NCBI RefSeq assembly: GCF_003594885.1
Contig: NZ_QZEZ01000001.1
Location: 434,001-498,000, forward strand
Length of the DNA stretch: 64,000 nucleotides
Reading direction: 5' to 3'
DNA from: Vallicoccus soli
Lineage (GTDB): Bacteria; Actinomycetota; Actinomycetes; Motilibacterales; Motilibacteraceae
In this document: piece after piece, positions 43,558 through 52,384 of the stretch
Layout of the letters: the number at the start of each line of letters is the position of its first letter
How positions within the stretch are numbered: the first letter of the stretch is position 1
Notes under the pieces: model-generated
Databases searched by the model: none
Told to the model about the DNA's origin: nothing
Seen by the model: the letters and a program-made list of their open reading frames with translations, nothing else
Translations under genes and position numbers: made by a program

Positions 43558-44351
43558 GGGGGCCCCTCAGGCGGCCGGGGGCGGTGCCGGCGCCGCTCGC
43601 CGTACCCGCCGGTCTGGCGGTGCTGTTCCTGCTCCTGCCGCTGCTCGGGCTCGTGCTGCGCGCGCCGTGGCGCGACCTGCCGGAGCTGCTGGCGCGGCCC
43701 GAGGTCGCCGAGGCGCTGCGCCTCTCCGTCCTCGCCGCCAGCCTCGCGACCCTGCTGTCCCTGGTGCTCGGCGTGCCCCTCGCCTGGGTCCTCGCGCGCG
43801 GCCGGCTGCCCGGGCTGGGGGTGCTGCGCGCCCTCGTGACCCTGCCGCTGGTGCTGCCGCCGGTGGTCGGCGGCGTCGCGCTGCTGCTGGCCTTCGGGCG
43901 CAACGGGGTCGTGGGCGCGCCGCTGGAGCGCCTGACCGGCGTCACGCTGCCGTTCACGACGGCGGGGGTGGTGCTCGCCGAGGCGTTCGTGGCGATGCCG
44001 TTCCTCGTCGTCGCCGTCGAGGGGGCCCTGCGCTCGGCCGACCGGGGCCTCGAGGAGGCCGCCGCGACGCTCGGGGCGGGGCGGCTCACGACGTTCGCCC
44101 GCGTCACGCTGCCGCTCGTCGCGCCCTCGCTGCTCGCCGGGACCGTGCTCTGCTGGGCCCGGGCGCTCGGCGAGTTCGGCGCCACCGTGACCTTCGCCGG
44201 CAGCGCGCCCGGCGTGACGAGGACTGTGCCGTCGCAGGTCTACCAGCTGCTCGACACCGAGCCGGAGGCAGCGGTGGCGCTCAGCCTGGTGCTCCTCGCG
44301 GTCTGCGTCGCCGTGCTGCTGCTCCTGCGCGGGCACTGGGTGCGCCGGTGA
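43554..44351 (+). CDS. modB: Molybdate ABC transporter permease
   Basis: 265 residues, about six membrane helices. The coupling EAA motif is visible as LEEAAATLGAGRLTTFARVTLPLV, followed by GTVLCWARALGEFGATVTFAG, typical ModB. The ATG overlaps the modA stop and the modC GTG overlaps its own stop: a tightly coupled operon. Confidence 0.94.
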   Translation: MRGPLRRPGAVPAPLAVPAGLAVLFLLLPLLGLVLRAPWRDLPELLARPEVAEALRLSVLAASLATLLSLVLGVPLAWVLARGRLPGLGVLRALVTLPLVLPPVVGGVALLLAFGRNGVVGAPLERLTGVTLPFTTAGVVLAEAFVAMPFLVVAVEGALRSADRGLEEAAATLGAGRLTTFARVTLPLVAPSLLAGTVLCWARALGEFGATVTFAGSAPGVTRTVPSQVYQLLDTEPEAAVALSLVLLAVCVAVLLLLRGHWVRR

Positions 44352-45409
44352 GCGGGCTGCGCGCGCACGCGGTCGTACGGCGCGGCGCCTTCGCGCTCGA
44401 CGCCCGGCTCGACGTCGCGCCGGGCGAGGTCGTCGCCCTGCTCGGACCCAACGGCGCCGGCAAGACGACCCTCCTGCGGGCGCTCGCGGGGCTCGAGCCG
44501 CTCGCCGGCGGGCGCCTCGAGCTGGCCGGGACCGTCCTCGACGACCCCGCCCGGCGGGTGCTCGTACCGCCGGAGGCGCGGCGCGTCGGGGTCGTCTTCC
44601 AGGACCACCGGCTCTTCCCGCACCTCGACGTCCTCGCGAACTGCGCCTTCCCGCTGCGGGTGCGCGGGGCGTCCCGGCGAGCGGCGCGCGCGGCGGCCGG
44701 TGCGCACCTCGACCGGCTGGGCCTGCGCGACCTCGCGGCCCGGCGTCCGCACCAGCTCTCCGGCGGGCAGGCGCAGCGCGTCGCCCTCGCCCGCGCGCTC
44801 GCCGCCGAGCCCGCGCTGCTGCTGCTCGACGAGCCGTTCGCCGCGCTCGACGCGGGCGCCCGCCGCGCCGTGCGGACCGGCCTGCGCGCGGACCTCGCCC
44901 GCTTCCCCGGCCCGGTCGTCGTCGTCACGCACGACCCGGTCGAGGCCCTCGTGCTCGCGGACCGGCTCGTCGTCCTCGAGGGCGGGCGGGTCGTGCAGGA
45001 CGGGCCGCCGGCCGAGGTCGCCCGCCGGCCCGCCACCGCGTACGTCGCGGGCCTCGTCGGGCTCGCCCTCTGGCCGGGGCGCCGCGACGGGGGCTCGCTC
45101 CGCCTCGCCGGCGGGGCGGTGCTCCCCGCCCCGGCCCGCGCCCCCGCCGGACCGGTGCTGGTCGCGGCACCGCCCGCCGCGCTGCGCCTCGTCGCCCCCG
45201 GCACCGGCGCGTGGGACGGCGAGGTGGGGGTCCTCGAGCCGTACGGCTCCCTGGTCCGGGTCCACGTCGACGGCGCCCCGCCGGCCCTCGTCGACGTGCC
45301 CGTCGCCGCGGTGCCCGGGCTCGGGCTGGTGCCCGGGGCGCGGGTGGGGGTCGCCGTGGACGTCGGGGGGCTCGAGGTCTGGTCCGCGGGGGCCGTGCCG
45401 ACCACGTGA
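44348..45409 (+). CDS. modC: Molybdate ABC transporter ATPase
   Basis: 353 residues. Walker A LLGPNGAGKTTLLRAL, Q-loop VFQDHRLFPHLDV, signature LSGGQAQRVALARAL, Walker B LLLLDEPFAALD, H-loop VVTHDPVEA, and a C-terminal TOBE/Mop region (about 285-350) that senses molybdate. Final gene of the operon; its stop is in the stem of a terminator hairpin. Confidence 0.95.
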   Translation: MSGLRAHAVVRRGAFALDARLDVAPGEVVALLGPNGAGKTTLLRALAGLEPLAGGRLELAGTVLDDPARRVLVPPEARRVGVVFQDHRLFPHLDVLANCAFPLRVRGASRRAARAAAGAHLDRLGLRDLAARRPHQLSGGQAQRVALARALAAEPALLLLDEPFAALDAGARRAVRTGLRADLARFPGPVVVVTHDPVEALVLADRLVVLEGGRVVQDGPPAEVARRPATAYVAGLVGLALWPGRRDGGSLRLAGGAVLPAPARAPAGPVLVAAPPAALRLVAPGTGAWDGEVGVLEPYGSLVRVHVDGAPPALVDVPVAAVPGLGLVPGARVGVAVDVGGLEVWSAGAVPTT

Positions 45410-45437
45410 GGCGCCCGTGCGCCTGCCTCACGTGGTC
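45400..45437 (+). terminator. mod operon terminator over the modC stop
   Basis: GACCACGTGAGGC (45400-45412) pairs perfectly with GCCTCACGTGGTC (45425-45437). The TGA of modC lies in the 5' arm. A second GC-rich hairpin follows (about 45473-45512). Confidence 0.7.
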
Positions 45438-45539
45438 GACAGGGGACGGCCGCGGCGCCGGCCAAGGCCGACGGGTGCCGGACGAGGCCCACGAGCCTCG
45501 GTCGGCACCCGTACGCCTGCCGGACGTGGTCGACAGGGG
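45411..45539. repeat. 35-bp direct repeat in the mod-ABC intergenic region
   Basis: GCNCCCGTNCGCCTGCC then ACGTGGTCGACAGGGG occurs at 45411-45445 and 45505-45539, with four mismatches. The first copy overlaps the mod terminator. Function unknown. Confidence 0.7.
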
Positions 45540-45552
45540 CTGGGCTGCGCCC

Positions 45553-46383
45553 TCAGGCGTCCCGGCGGGCGAGGAGGACCGCGCCGAGGGCGACGAGCAG
45601 GGCGGTCTCGAGGGCGAAGACGCCGAAGCCGGTCCAGGGGCCGAGCTGGTCGGGGTCCCACGGGACGACGGTGGTGACGGCGGAGCCGGCGTTGCCGGGC
45701 ATGAGCTTGGCGACCCACTCGCCGACGGTGCCGGGCAGCAGGGTGACGAGCTGGCCGACGACGAAGACGAGGGCGATGCCGACGGTCACCGCGGCGGCGG
45801 TGTGGCGCAGCACGAGGCCGAGGCCGAGGCCGAAGACGGCGAGCACCGAGAGGTAGAGCGCGTTGCCGACGAGCGCGCGCAGCACGCCGTCGTCGGACAG
45901 GGGCACGCCGACGCCCTCGCGGGAGAGGAAGAAGTCGCCGACCGCGTAGCTCGCGAACGACACCGCCAGCCCGAGGACCAGCATGACCGCGGCGAGCACC
46001 GCGACCTTCGCGCCGAGCAGGCGCATCCGCCGCGGGACCGCGGCGAGGGAGGGGCGGATGGTGCCCGAGGCGTACTCCGAGGTGATGACGAGCGTGCCGA
46101 GCACGAGGGCGGCGATCTGCCCGAAGGTGATGCCCCAGGTCACGAACATGGCGGGGAGCTCGCCGGCCTCGCCGCTGGCGAGCTCGTCGGCGATGGCCCA
46201 GGTGACGAGGCCGGTGAGGCCGACGCTCACGACGACGAGCGCGGCGAGGGTCCAGGCGGTGGAGCGGACGCTGCGCAGCTTGGCCCACTCCGCGCGCAGG
46301 ACGTCGGCGGTCCCCGCGGGGCGGTACGGGACCGGGGTGCCGGCCGGTCCGGGCGGCGTGGTGGGGGCGGTCAGGGTGGTCAC
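45553..46383 (-). CDS. ABC-2 type transporter permease
   Basis: 276 residues, six membrane helices. Typical exporter permease: LRAEWAKLRSVRSTAWTLAALVVVSVGLTG, VITSEYASGTIRPSLAAVPRR, then four hydrophobic segments. It pairs with the ATPase whose stop lies four bases upstream. The GTG at 46383 is used; an extended open frame upstream is the shadow of the ATPase. Substrate unknown (drug or peptide export). Confidence 0.88.
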   Translation of the reverse strand: MTTLTAPTTPPGPAGTPVPYRPAGTADVLRAEWAKLRSVRSTAWTLAALVVVSVGLTGLVTWAIADELASGEAGELPAMFVTWGITFGQIAALVLGTLVITSEYASGTIRPSLAAVPRRMRLLGAKVAVLAAVMLVLGLAVSFASYAVGDFFLSREGVGVPLSDDGVLRALVGNALYLSVLAVFGLGLGLVLRHTAAAVTVGIALVFVVGQLVTLLPGTVGEWVAKLMPGNAGSAVTTVVPWDPDQLGPWTGFGVFALETALLVALGAVLLARRDA

Positions 46384-46387
46384 GGGG

Positions 46388-47323
46388 TCACGCTCCGGCG
46401 GGGACGAGGTGGCGGTCGGGGACGGCGGCGCTGTACTGCACGCTGTCGGCGGTGAGCTGCATGAAGGCCTCCTCGAGGGAGGCCTGCACGGTGGTGAGCT
46501 CGTGGAGCACGAGCCCGGCGTCGGCGGCGCGCTCGCCCACGTCGGGGGCGCCGGCGCCGCGCACCGCGAGCGCGCCGTCGGCGAGGGCGTCGACCTCGAG
46601 CCCGGCCGTGCCGAGCGCGGCGGCCAGCTCGGCGGGGCGCGGCCCGCGCACGCGCACCCAGGACGCGGCGTGCTCATCGAGGAAGGCGCGCACCGAGGTG
46701 TCGGCGAGGATGCGCCCGCGCCCGATGACGACGAGGTGGTCGGCGGTGAGGGCCATCTCGGACATGAGGTGGCTCGACACGAGGACCGTGCGCCCCTGCG
46801 CGGCGAGCGAGCGCATGAGGGTGCGGATCCAGAGGATGCCCTCCGGGTCGAGCCCGTTGACCGGCTCGTCGAAGAGCAGCGTGCCCGGGTCCCCGAGCAG
46901 CGCGCCGGCGATGCCGAGGCGCTGGGACATGCCGAGCGAGTAGCCGCCGGCGCGCCGGTCCGCGACGCCGGTGAGCCCGACGAGGTCGAGGACCTCGTCG
47001 ACGCGCCGGCGGGGGATGCCGTTGCTCAGGGCGAGGACCGTGAGGTGGTCGCGGGCGGTACGGCCCTTGTGGACCGCCCCCGCGTCGAGCAGCGCGCCGA
47101 CCTCGCGCAGCGGTGCGGGCAGGTCGGCGTACGCCCTGCCGTCGACCGTGATGCTGCCGGCGCTCGGGCGGTCCAGGCCCAGCGCCATGCGCATCGTCGT
47201 GGACTTGCCGGCGCCGTTGGGACCGAGGAACCCGGTCACCCGGCCCGGCTCCACGACCATGTCGATGCCGTCCACCGCCACGGACGAGCCGTAGCGCTTC
47301 GTGAGCCCCGTGGCGACGATCAT
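46388..47323 (-). CDS. ABC transporter ATP-binding protein
   Basis: 311 residues. MIVATGLTKRYGSSVAVDGIDM, Walker A LGPNGAGKSTTMRMAL, signature GYSLGMSQRLGIAGALL (SLGM variant), Walker B TLLFDEPVNGLD, H-loop VSSHLMSEM. A C-terminal DUF4162-like region follows. This is the exporter ATPase of the DrrA/BcrA group; SLGM instead of LSGG is common there. ATG 47323 is preferred; another ATG lies eight codons earlier. Confidence 0.93.
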   Translation of the reverse strand: MIVATGLTKRYGSSVAVDGIDMVVEPGRVTGFLGPNGAGKSTTMRMALGLDRPSAGSITVDGRAYADLPAPLREVGALLDAGAVHKGRTARDHLTVLALSNGIPRRRVDEVLDLVGLTGVADRRAGGYSLGMSQRLGIAGALLGDPGTLLFDEPVNGLDPEGILWIRTLMRSLAAQGRTVLVSSHLMSEMALTADHLVVIGRGRILADTSVRAFLDEHAASWVRVRGPRPAELAAALGTAGLEVDALADGALAVRGAGAPDVGERAADAGLVLHELTTVQASLEEAFMQLTADSVQYSAAVPDRHLVPAGA

Positions 47324-47349
47324 CGCTGCGGCCCCTTCCCGTCGCATGC

Positions 47350-47380
47350 GCCCGGACCGTCCGGGCACCGCTGACGCTAG
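47350..47380 (-). promoter_or_regulatory. Promoter and palindrome upstream of the ABC exporter
   Basis: Minus strand TAGCGT (47380-47375) is a likely -10. A perfect inverted repeat GCCCGGAC-N-GTCCGGGC (47350-47366) begins right after the predicted start and is 27 bases before the ATG. It could be a repressor site; no regulator gene is adjacent. Confidence 0.45.
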
Positions 47381-47437
47381 GGCCGCGAGAGCGCTCCCAC
47401 GAGGGCTCCCGGGGGAGGTCCAGGGGCGGGCCAGGGG

Positions 47438-47461
47438 CGCCTCGGGGTCGACCCCGAGGCG
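47438..47461. terminator. 24-bp perfect palindrome
   Basis: CGCCTCGGGGTC and its complement, no loop. It lies in the gap downstream of the small minus-strand gene at 47578 and is the main structure in this 254-base region, next to tandem GGAGGCGGGCCC repeats. Confidence 0.5.
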
Positions 47462-47577
47462 GCCCCCGAGCCGGTCCCCGGAGGCGGGCCCGGAGGCGGG
47501 CCCGGGCCGGGTCCGGGCCGGGCCCGGGCGCGGGTCGAGGGCCTGCCGGCAGCGGGCCGGCGCCGGCCCCGGGCCGC

Positions 47578-47808
47578 TCAGTCGGGCGGCTCGACCGCCA
47601 CGACGTCGCCGTCCAGCACGTCCTGGTCGGGCGTCGTCGCCGCCCCCTCGCCCTCCGGCACCTCGAGGTCCGGCGCCAGGCCCTCCCCGGCCGCGGGGAC
47701 GGAGGCGGCCTCGGGCGGTGCCGCGGCGCCCGCGCCGGGGACGTGCCGACCCCCTCCGGTCGTGCCCGTGCCGGTGGTGCCGGTGGTCCCGCCGTCCGTG
47801 GTGTCCAT
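47578..47808 (-). CDS. Small Gly/Thr-rich acidic protein, unrecognised
   Basis: 76 residues. The N-terminus is a TTGTTGTGTTGGG run, and the rest is acidic and Pro/Ala-rich, ending EGEGAATTPDQDVLDGDVVAVEPPD. No known domain. Only a weak ribosome-binding sequence is seen before ATG 47808. Codon positions look like neighbouring genes, but low complexity makes a chance frame possible. Confidence 0.35.
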   Translation of the reverse strand: MDTTDGGTTGTTGTGTTGGGRHVPGAGAAAPPEAASVPAAGEGLAPDLEVPEGEGAATTPDQDVLDGDVVAVEPPD

Positions 47809-48005
47809 GGGCGCACGCCTACCCGGTCACCCGCGGCCCACCCGCTGCGCGTCGCGGGGCCCTGCGCGGGGTACGTCCTCCCGGTCACCCCGCCGGGCGG
47901 GAGCGCCGAGGGGCGCTCGTACGTCCTGCAGGGCGGGGCCCGCCGCCGGCGGCGCCCCGGGCGGGCCCTCGGGCGCCGCCCACCGCACGAGCAGGAGGAG
48001 GGACC

Positions 48006-48164
48006 GTGGCGTCGCTGTTCGCCAAGGTGCAGAAGTTCGCGCAGAGCCCGCAGGGCCGCAAGCTCATCGGCGAGGCGACCCGCAAGGCCCAGCAGGCCGC
48101 GCAGGACCCGCGGAACCGGGAGCGCATCGAGCAGGTCCGCCGGCGGTTCACCGGGAAGCCCTGA
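48006..48164 (+). CDS. Small basic helical protein
   Basis: 52 residues: ASLFAKVQKFAQSPQGRKLI, then helical, basic to the end (RERIEQVRRRFTGKP). A strong AGGAGGAGGG site lies 5-13 bases before GTG 48006. Similar short proteins with the FAKVQKFAxSPQGRK pattern are widespread in actinobacteria. It resembles a DNA- or membrane-associated amphipathic helix; function unknown. Confidence 0.72.
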   Translation: MASLFAKVQKFAQSPQGRKLIGEATRKAQQAAQDPRNRERIEQVRRRFTGKP

Positions 48165-48176
48165 GCGGTCGCGGCG

Positions 48177-49691
48177 TCAGCGCCGGTCGCGCCCGCGCCG
48201 CCCCCCGTGCCAGTCGGCGAGCCGGCCGTGGAGCGACACCGCGCGCAGCCGGCGCTCGGCCTCCTCGCGGTCGCCGCTCGTGGCGACCACGAGGAGCTCG
48301 TCGCCGTGGCGCAGGATCGTGCGCCGGTCGGGGACGACGGCCGTGCCGCCGCGCACGACGAGCGTGACGGCGCAGCCGGCCGGCAGGCGCAGCTCGAACA
48401 CCTGCACGCCGTTGAGCCGGCTGCCCTCCGGGATGGTGACGGTCAGCAGGTCGGCGCCGAGGTGGGTCAGGGGCGAGGCGTCGACGTCGAGCTCGCGCGC
48501 CTCCTCCGGGTCCCCGCGCAGGCGCAGGGCGCGGGCGACCGCGGGCAGCGTCGGCCCCTGCACGAGGGTGAACGCCACGACGAGCACGAAGACCACGTCG
48601 AAGACCAGCTGGCTGCGCTCGACGCCCTCGACCACGGGCACGGTGGCGAGCACGATCGGCACCGCGCCGCGCAGGCCGGCCCAGGACAGCAGGGCCTGCT
48701 CGCGCGGGCCCAGCCCGAACGGCGTCGCGGACACCAGCACCGAGAGCGGGCGCGCCAGCAGCAGCAGCGCCGCGCCGATGCCGAGCGCGGGCAGGACGGC
48801 CGGCCCCAGCTCGTGCGGCGTGACGAGCAGGCCCAGCATGACGAAGAGGCCGATCTGGGCCACCCAGGCGACGCCCTCCGCGAAGCCGCGGGTGGCCGGG
48901 CCGTGCGCGAGGCGGCTGTTCCCCAGCACGAGCGCGGCCAGGTAGACCGCCAGGAAGCCCGAGCCGTGCGCGACGGCCGCCGCGCCGTAGGCGCCGAGCG
49001 CCAGCCCGAGGACCGTGATGGGGTAGAGGCCGGACGAGGGGAGGGAGACCCGCTGGAGCAGCAGCGCGCCCGCGCGGCCCACGCCGAGGCCGACCACGGC
49101 CCCCACCGCCAGCTCGAGCACCAGCTCGCCGGCGATCCCCAGCGGGTCGAGCCCCTCGCCGTGCACCAGCGACTCGGCCAGCGCGACGACGAGGATCACC
49201 ACCGGGGCGTCGTTGAAGCCGGCCTCGGCCTCGAGCATGCCGACGAGCCGGCGCGGCAGCGGCACCCGGCGCAGCACGGAGAACACCGCCGCGGCGTCGG
49301 TCGAGGACACGACCGCGCCCAGCAGCAGCGCGAGGCCCCAGTCGGGGACGAGCAGCACGTACGCCGCCGCGCCGGTGACCGCGACGCTGACCAGGCTGCC
49401 CACCGTGGCCAGCACGGCGGCCGCGGGCACGGCCGGGCGGATCGAGCGCCACGAGGTCGTCAGCCCGCCCTCGGCGAGGATCACCGCCAGCGCGGCGTAG
49501 CCGAGGACGCCGGTGAGCTCGGCGTCGTCGAAGTCCAGCCCGAGCACGTCCTCGCCGAGCAGGAGGCCGAGGCCGACGTACAGCAGCAGCGAGGGCAGCC
49601 CGCTGCGCACGGACAGCCGCACGGCCAGCACGGCCAGCAGGAGCACGCACGCGGCGACGAGCAGCACCGGGCCCAGGTCGTCGCGCGACAC
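48177..49691 (-). CDS. Potassium/proton antiporter (CPA1, RCK-C domain)
   Basis: 504 residues. About twelve membrane helices; the ion-binding GAVVSSTDAAAVFSVLR and LEAEAGFNDAPVVILV motifs match the NhaP2/CvrA family. A cytoplasmic RCK-C/TrkA-C domain (about 395-470, LTVTIPEGSRLNGVQVFELRLP) gives ligand control. It exports K+ (or Na+) in exchange for H+. GTG 49691 follows the formyl-THF ligase stop with no gap. Confidence 0.92.
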   Translation of the reverse strand: MSRDDLGPVLLVAACVLLLAVLAVRLSVRSGLPSLLLYVGLGLLLGEDVLGLDFDDAELTGVLGYAALAVILAEGGLTTSWRSIRPAVPAAAVLATVGSLVSVAVTGAAAYVLLVPDWGLALLLGAVVSSTDAAAVFSVLRRVPLPRRLVGMLEAEAGFNDAPVVILVVALAESLVHGEGLDPLGIAGELVLELAVGAVVGLGVGRAGALLLQRVSLPSSGLYPITVLGLALGAYGAAAVAHGSGFLAVYLAALVLGNSRLAHGPATRGFAEGVAWVAQIGLFVMLGLLVTPHELGPAVLPALGIGAALLLLARPLSVLVSATPFGLGPREQALLSWAGLRGAVPIVLATVPVVEGVERSQLVFDVVFVLVVAFTLVQGPTLPAVARALRLRGDPEEARELDVDASPLTHLGADLLTVTIPEGSRLNGVQVFELRLPAGCAVTLVVRGGTAVVPDRRTILRHGDELLVVATSGDREEAERRLRAVSLHGRLADWHGGRRGRDRR

Positions 49692-50345
49692 TCAGCCGCC
49701 CCCGGCGCCCGGGGCGGAGAGCCGGTGCGCGCCCCCGGGGTCGACGGCGAGGTGCACGCGGGCGTCGTGCGGCTCCGCCGGCACCGCGTCCAGCAGCTCG
49801 CCCCGGCGCAGCAGCGCGACGACCGGGGCGCGCCGCGCGCGGGCGAGCGCCCGGTCGTACGACCCCCCGCCGCGCCCGAGCCGCGTCCCGTCGCGCCCGA
49901 CCGCGAGCGCCGGCACCACGACGAGCCCGGCCCCCGCGACCGCCTCCCGGCCCAGGCGCGGGCCGGCCGGCTCGCGCAGGCCCCGGCGGCCCGGCACGAG
50001 GGGCCCGCCGTCCCAGGCGGCCCAGTCCAGGTCGTCGTCCTCGCGCAGCACCGGCAGCAGCACCCGCCAGCCCGCGGCGCGGAGCCGGACGAGCAGCCCG
50101 GCGGTCGGCGGCTCGGTGCCGGCGGCGGCGTACGCGGCCACGGTGCCGGCCCCCGGCGCCCCCGGCGGGGGGAGCAGGGCCAGCACGGCCGCCGCGAGCG
50201 CGTCGGCCTCGGCCGCCCCCGCGGGCCCCGCCGCGCGCCGGGCGGCGAGCAGGCGCCGGCGCAGCGCGGCCTTGGCCGCGCGCACGTCGCCCCCGCCGGG
50301 GCTCAAGGTCGCGGGCGCGGCTGCCGAAGGGGTCACGTTGGTCAT
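49692..50345 (-). CDS. 5-formyltetrahydrofolate cyclo-ligase
   Basis: 217 residues. It converts 5-formyl-THF to 5,10-methenyl-THF with ATP. N-terminal KAALRRRLLAARRA, YAAAGTEPPT, LPVLREDDDLDW, and the signature VVVPALAVGRDGTRLGRGGGSYDRAL with VALLRRGELLDAVPAEPHD. In many actinobacteria it lies with galU and moeA; here it diverges from a diguanylate cyclase gene, 38 bases away. ATG 50345 is the longest start; a shorter one is possible. Confidence 0.93.
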   Translation of the reverse strand: MTNVTPSAAAPATLSPGGGDVRAAKAALRRRLLAARRAAGPAGAAEADALAAAVLALLPPPGAPGAGTVAAYAAAGTEPPTAGLLVRLRAAGWRVLLPVLREDDDLDWAAWDGGPLVPGRRGLREPAGPRLGREAVAGAGLVVVPALAVGRDGTRLGRGGGSYDRALARARRAPVVALLRRGELLDAVPAEPHDARVHLAVDPGGAHRLSAPGAGGG

Positions 50346-50383
50346 TGTCCGGGTCCTCCGGCTGACCGGGTGAGGGGTGCTGC

Positions 50384-52324
50384 GTGAGCCTGCGGAACAG
50401 GCTGTGGCTCGTCGTCGGCGCGCTCGTGCTCCTGCCGCTGCTCGTCGGCGGGGGCGCGGCCGTCAGCGTCGTGCAGCGCGACGTGCAGCGGGCGGACCAG
50501 GAGGTCCTCGACGCCCGCACCGACGCCGTGGCCGTCGCGCTCGCCCGCGCCTGCGCGGAGGCCGGCGTGGCCGCCCGGTCGGTCGGCGCCGAGGCGGCCG
50601 TCGGGTCGCCGGAGGCCGCCGTGCAGGCCCTCGTGGAGTCCCGGTACGTCGACTACAGCGCGGTGCTCCAGCGGGGCCGGGTCGTCGCCGCGTCGGACGT
50701 CCCGCCGTACCCGGGTCGCGAGCTCCTCTCCTGCGCGGCCGGCGACGTGCCCCCCGCGGGCGCGGGCGGCCCGGTGATCGCCGAGCGCGTCGAGGTCCGG
50801 GGCGACGACCGCATCGACACCGCCGTCGCCGCGATCCGCCCGGACCTCACCGACCTCGCCCGCATCGGCGACGAGGACGTCGCCGGCGCGCTGCTGCTGC
50901 TGACGCCCGAGGGCGGGCTGGCGGGCGCGCACGGCGGCGGCGACGTGGCCGCCGCGCTCGCGGGGGCGGCCGCCGCGGTGGAGGGGTCGGGCGCCTTCGA
51001 GGTCGACGGCTGGGAGGCGTTCGTCCAGCGCGCCGACGACCCCGTGGGGAGCGCGCGCAGCCCGTACACCGTCGTCGTCGCCACCGAGCACGGGAGCCTG
51101 CTGGGCCTCGGCCTCGTCGTCGCCGGCACCACGGTGGTCCTCGTGCTGCTCGTGCTCTTCCTCGGCTGGAACCTCGCGCGCCAGCTGTCCCGCCCGCTCG
51201 CCGAGCTCACCGAGGCCGCCGAGCGGGTCGCGGCGGGCGACCTCGACCAGACGCTGCCGGTGCGCCGCCGCGACGAGACCGGCCGGCTCGCCCTCGCCTT
51301 CAACCGGATGACGCGTGAGCTGCGCCGCACCGTCGCCGACCTGTCCCGCAGCCGGGACGACCTGCGCGAGAGCCTGTCGCGCCTCGGCGGGGCGCTGGGC
51401 AGCACCCACGACCTCGAGGGGCTGCTCACGGTCGTCCTCGACACGGCCGTCTCCATCTCCGGCGCCCAGGCCGGCGCCGCGTGGGTGGACGAGGGGCACG
51501 GCGCCCTGCAGCTCGTCACGACCAAGGGCCGCCAGCGCGACGTCCCCGACCGCTTCGTCGGCGGCGACGGGGCCGAGCTGCTCATCCGGGCGACCGAGAC
51601 CGGGCGCATCGAGCGCGACGAGCGCCAGGTCGTCGTCCCCCTGCTGCGCATGGGCCGGGTCGTGGGCCTGCTCGGCCTGGGCTCGGACGGCGGGGCGCCG
51701 CGGATGGACGACGCCGCGGAGACGGCGCTGCAGACGCTCGCCGCGCAGGCCGGCATCGCCGTGGACAACGTCCTCGTGCACCGCGAGGCCCAACGCCTCT
51801 CGATCACCGACCCGCTCACGGGCCTGTGGAACTTCCGCTACCTCTCGATGAACCTGGCCCGCGAGATCGAGCGCGCGAGCCGGTTCGACCGGCCGCTGGC
51901 GGTGCTCATGATGGACCTCGACCACTTCAAGTCGGTCAACGACACGTACGGGCACGCCCGCGGCGACGCCGTCCTGCGCGAGCTCGCCGCGCGCCTGTCC
52001 GAGCAGATCCGCGAGGTCGACACCCTCGCCCGCTACGGCGGCGAGGAGTTCGTCCTCGTCCTGCCGGAGACCACGCTCGAGGGCGCCGGGCGCCTCGCCG
52101 AGCGCATCTGCGCCGCCGTGCGCCGCGAGCCCTTCGGCGGCGAGGACGGCGAGGTGCCGCTGCCCGTCACCGTGTCGGTGGGCGTGGCGGGCTTCCCGGA
52201 CCACGGCGCCAGCGCGGCCACCCTGATGCGCGCGGCGGACGAGGCGCTCTACGTCGCCAAGCACGAGGGCCGCGACCGCTGGATGCTCGCCGGGGTGCGC
52301 GAGGACGCCCACGCGGGCGACTAG
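50384..52324 (+). CDS. Membrane diguanylate cyclase (HAMP-GAF-GGDEF)
   Basis: 646 residues. A membrane helix near the N-terminus (LWLVVGALVLLPLLVGGGAA), an extracellular sensor (about 35-235), a second helix (LGLVVAGTTVVLVLLVLFLG), HAMP (RQLSRPLAELTEAAERVAAGDL), GAF (about 340-460) and GGDEF (about 475-640) with GGEEF. The RxxD inhibition site (REVD) lies five residues before it. It makes cyclic-di-GMP in response to an external signal. GTG 50384 has GAGGGG upstream. It ends in TAG continuing as TAGGGT. Confidence 0.93.
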   Translation: MSLRNRLWLVVGALVLLPLLVGGGAAVSVVQRDVQRADQEVLDARTDAVAVALARACAEAGVAARSVGAEAAVGSPEAAVQALVESRYVDYSAVLQRGRVVAASDVPPYPGRELLSCAAGDVPPAGAGGPVIAERVEVRGDDRIDTAVAAIRPDLTDLARIGDEDVAGALLLLTPEGGLAGAHGGGDVAAALAGAAAAVEGSGAFEVDGWEAFVQRADDPVGSARSPYTVVVATEHGSLLGLGLVVAGTTVVLVLLVLFLGWNLARQLSRPLAELTEAAERVAAGDLDQTLPVRRRDETGRLALAFNRMTRELRRTVADLSRSRDDLRESLSRLGGALGSTHDLEGLLTVVLDTAVSISGAQAGAAWVDEGHGALQLVTTKGRQRDVPDRFVGGDGAELLIRATETGRIERDERQVVVPLLRMGRVVGLLGLGSDGGAPRMDDAAETALQTLAAQAGIAVDNVLVHREAQRLSITDPLTGLWNFRYLSMNLAREIERASRFDRPLAVLMMDLDHFKSVNDTYGHARGDAVLRELAARLSEQIREVDTLARYGGEEFVLVLPETTLEGAGRLAERICAAVRREPFGGEDGEVPLPVTVSVGVAGFPDHGASAATLMRAADEALYVAKHEGRDRWMLAGVREDAHAGD

Positions 52325-52327
52325 GGT
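52322..52327 (+). promoter_or_regulatory. -10 hexamer from the cyclase stop, upstream of moeA
   Basis: TAGGGT starts with the stop codon of the cyclase. A start near 52335 gives a leader of about 50 bases before the moeA GTG; an ATG at 52335 is out of frame with moeA. Confidence 0.4.
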
Positions 52328-52384
52328 GCGGCGCATGCGCGCGCGCACCCCCGTCCCCGCCCGCCGGACCCCCGGCGGCCGCCC

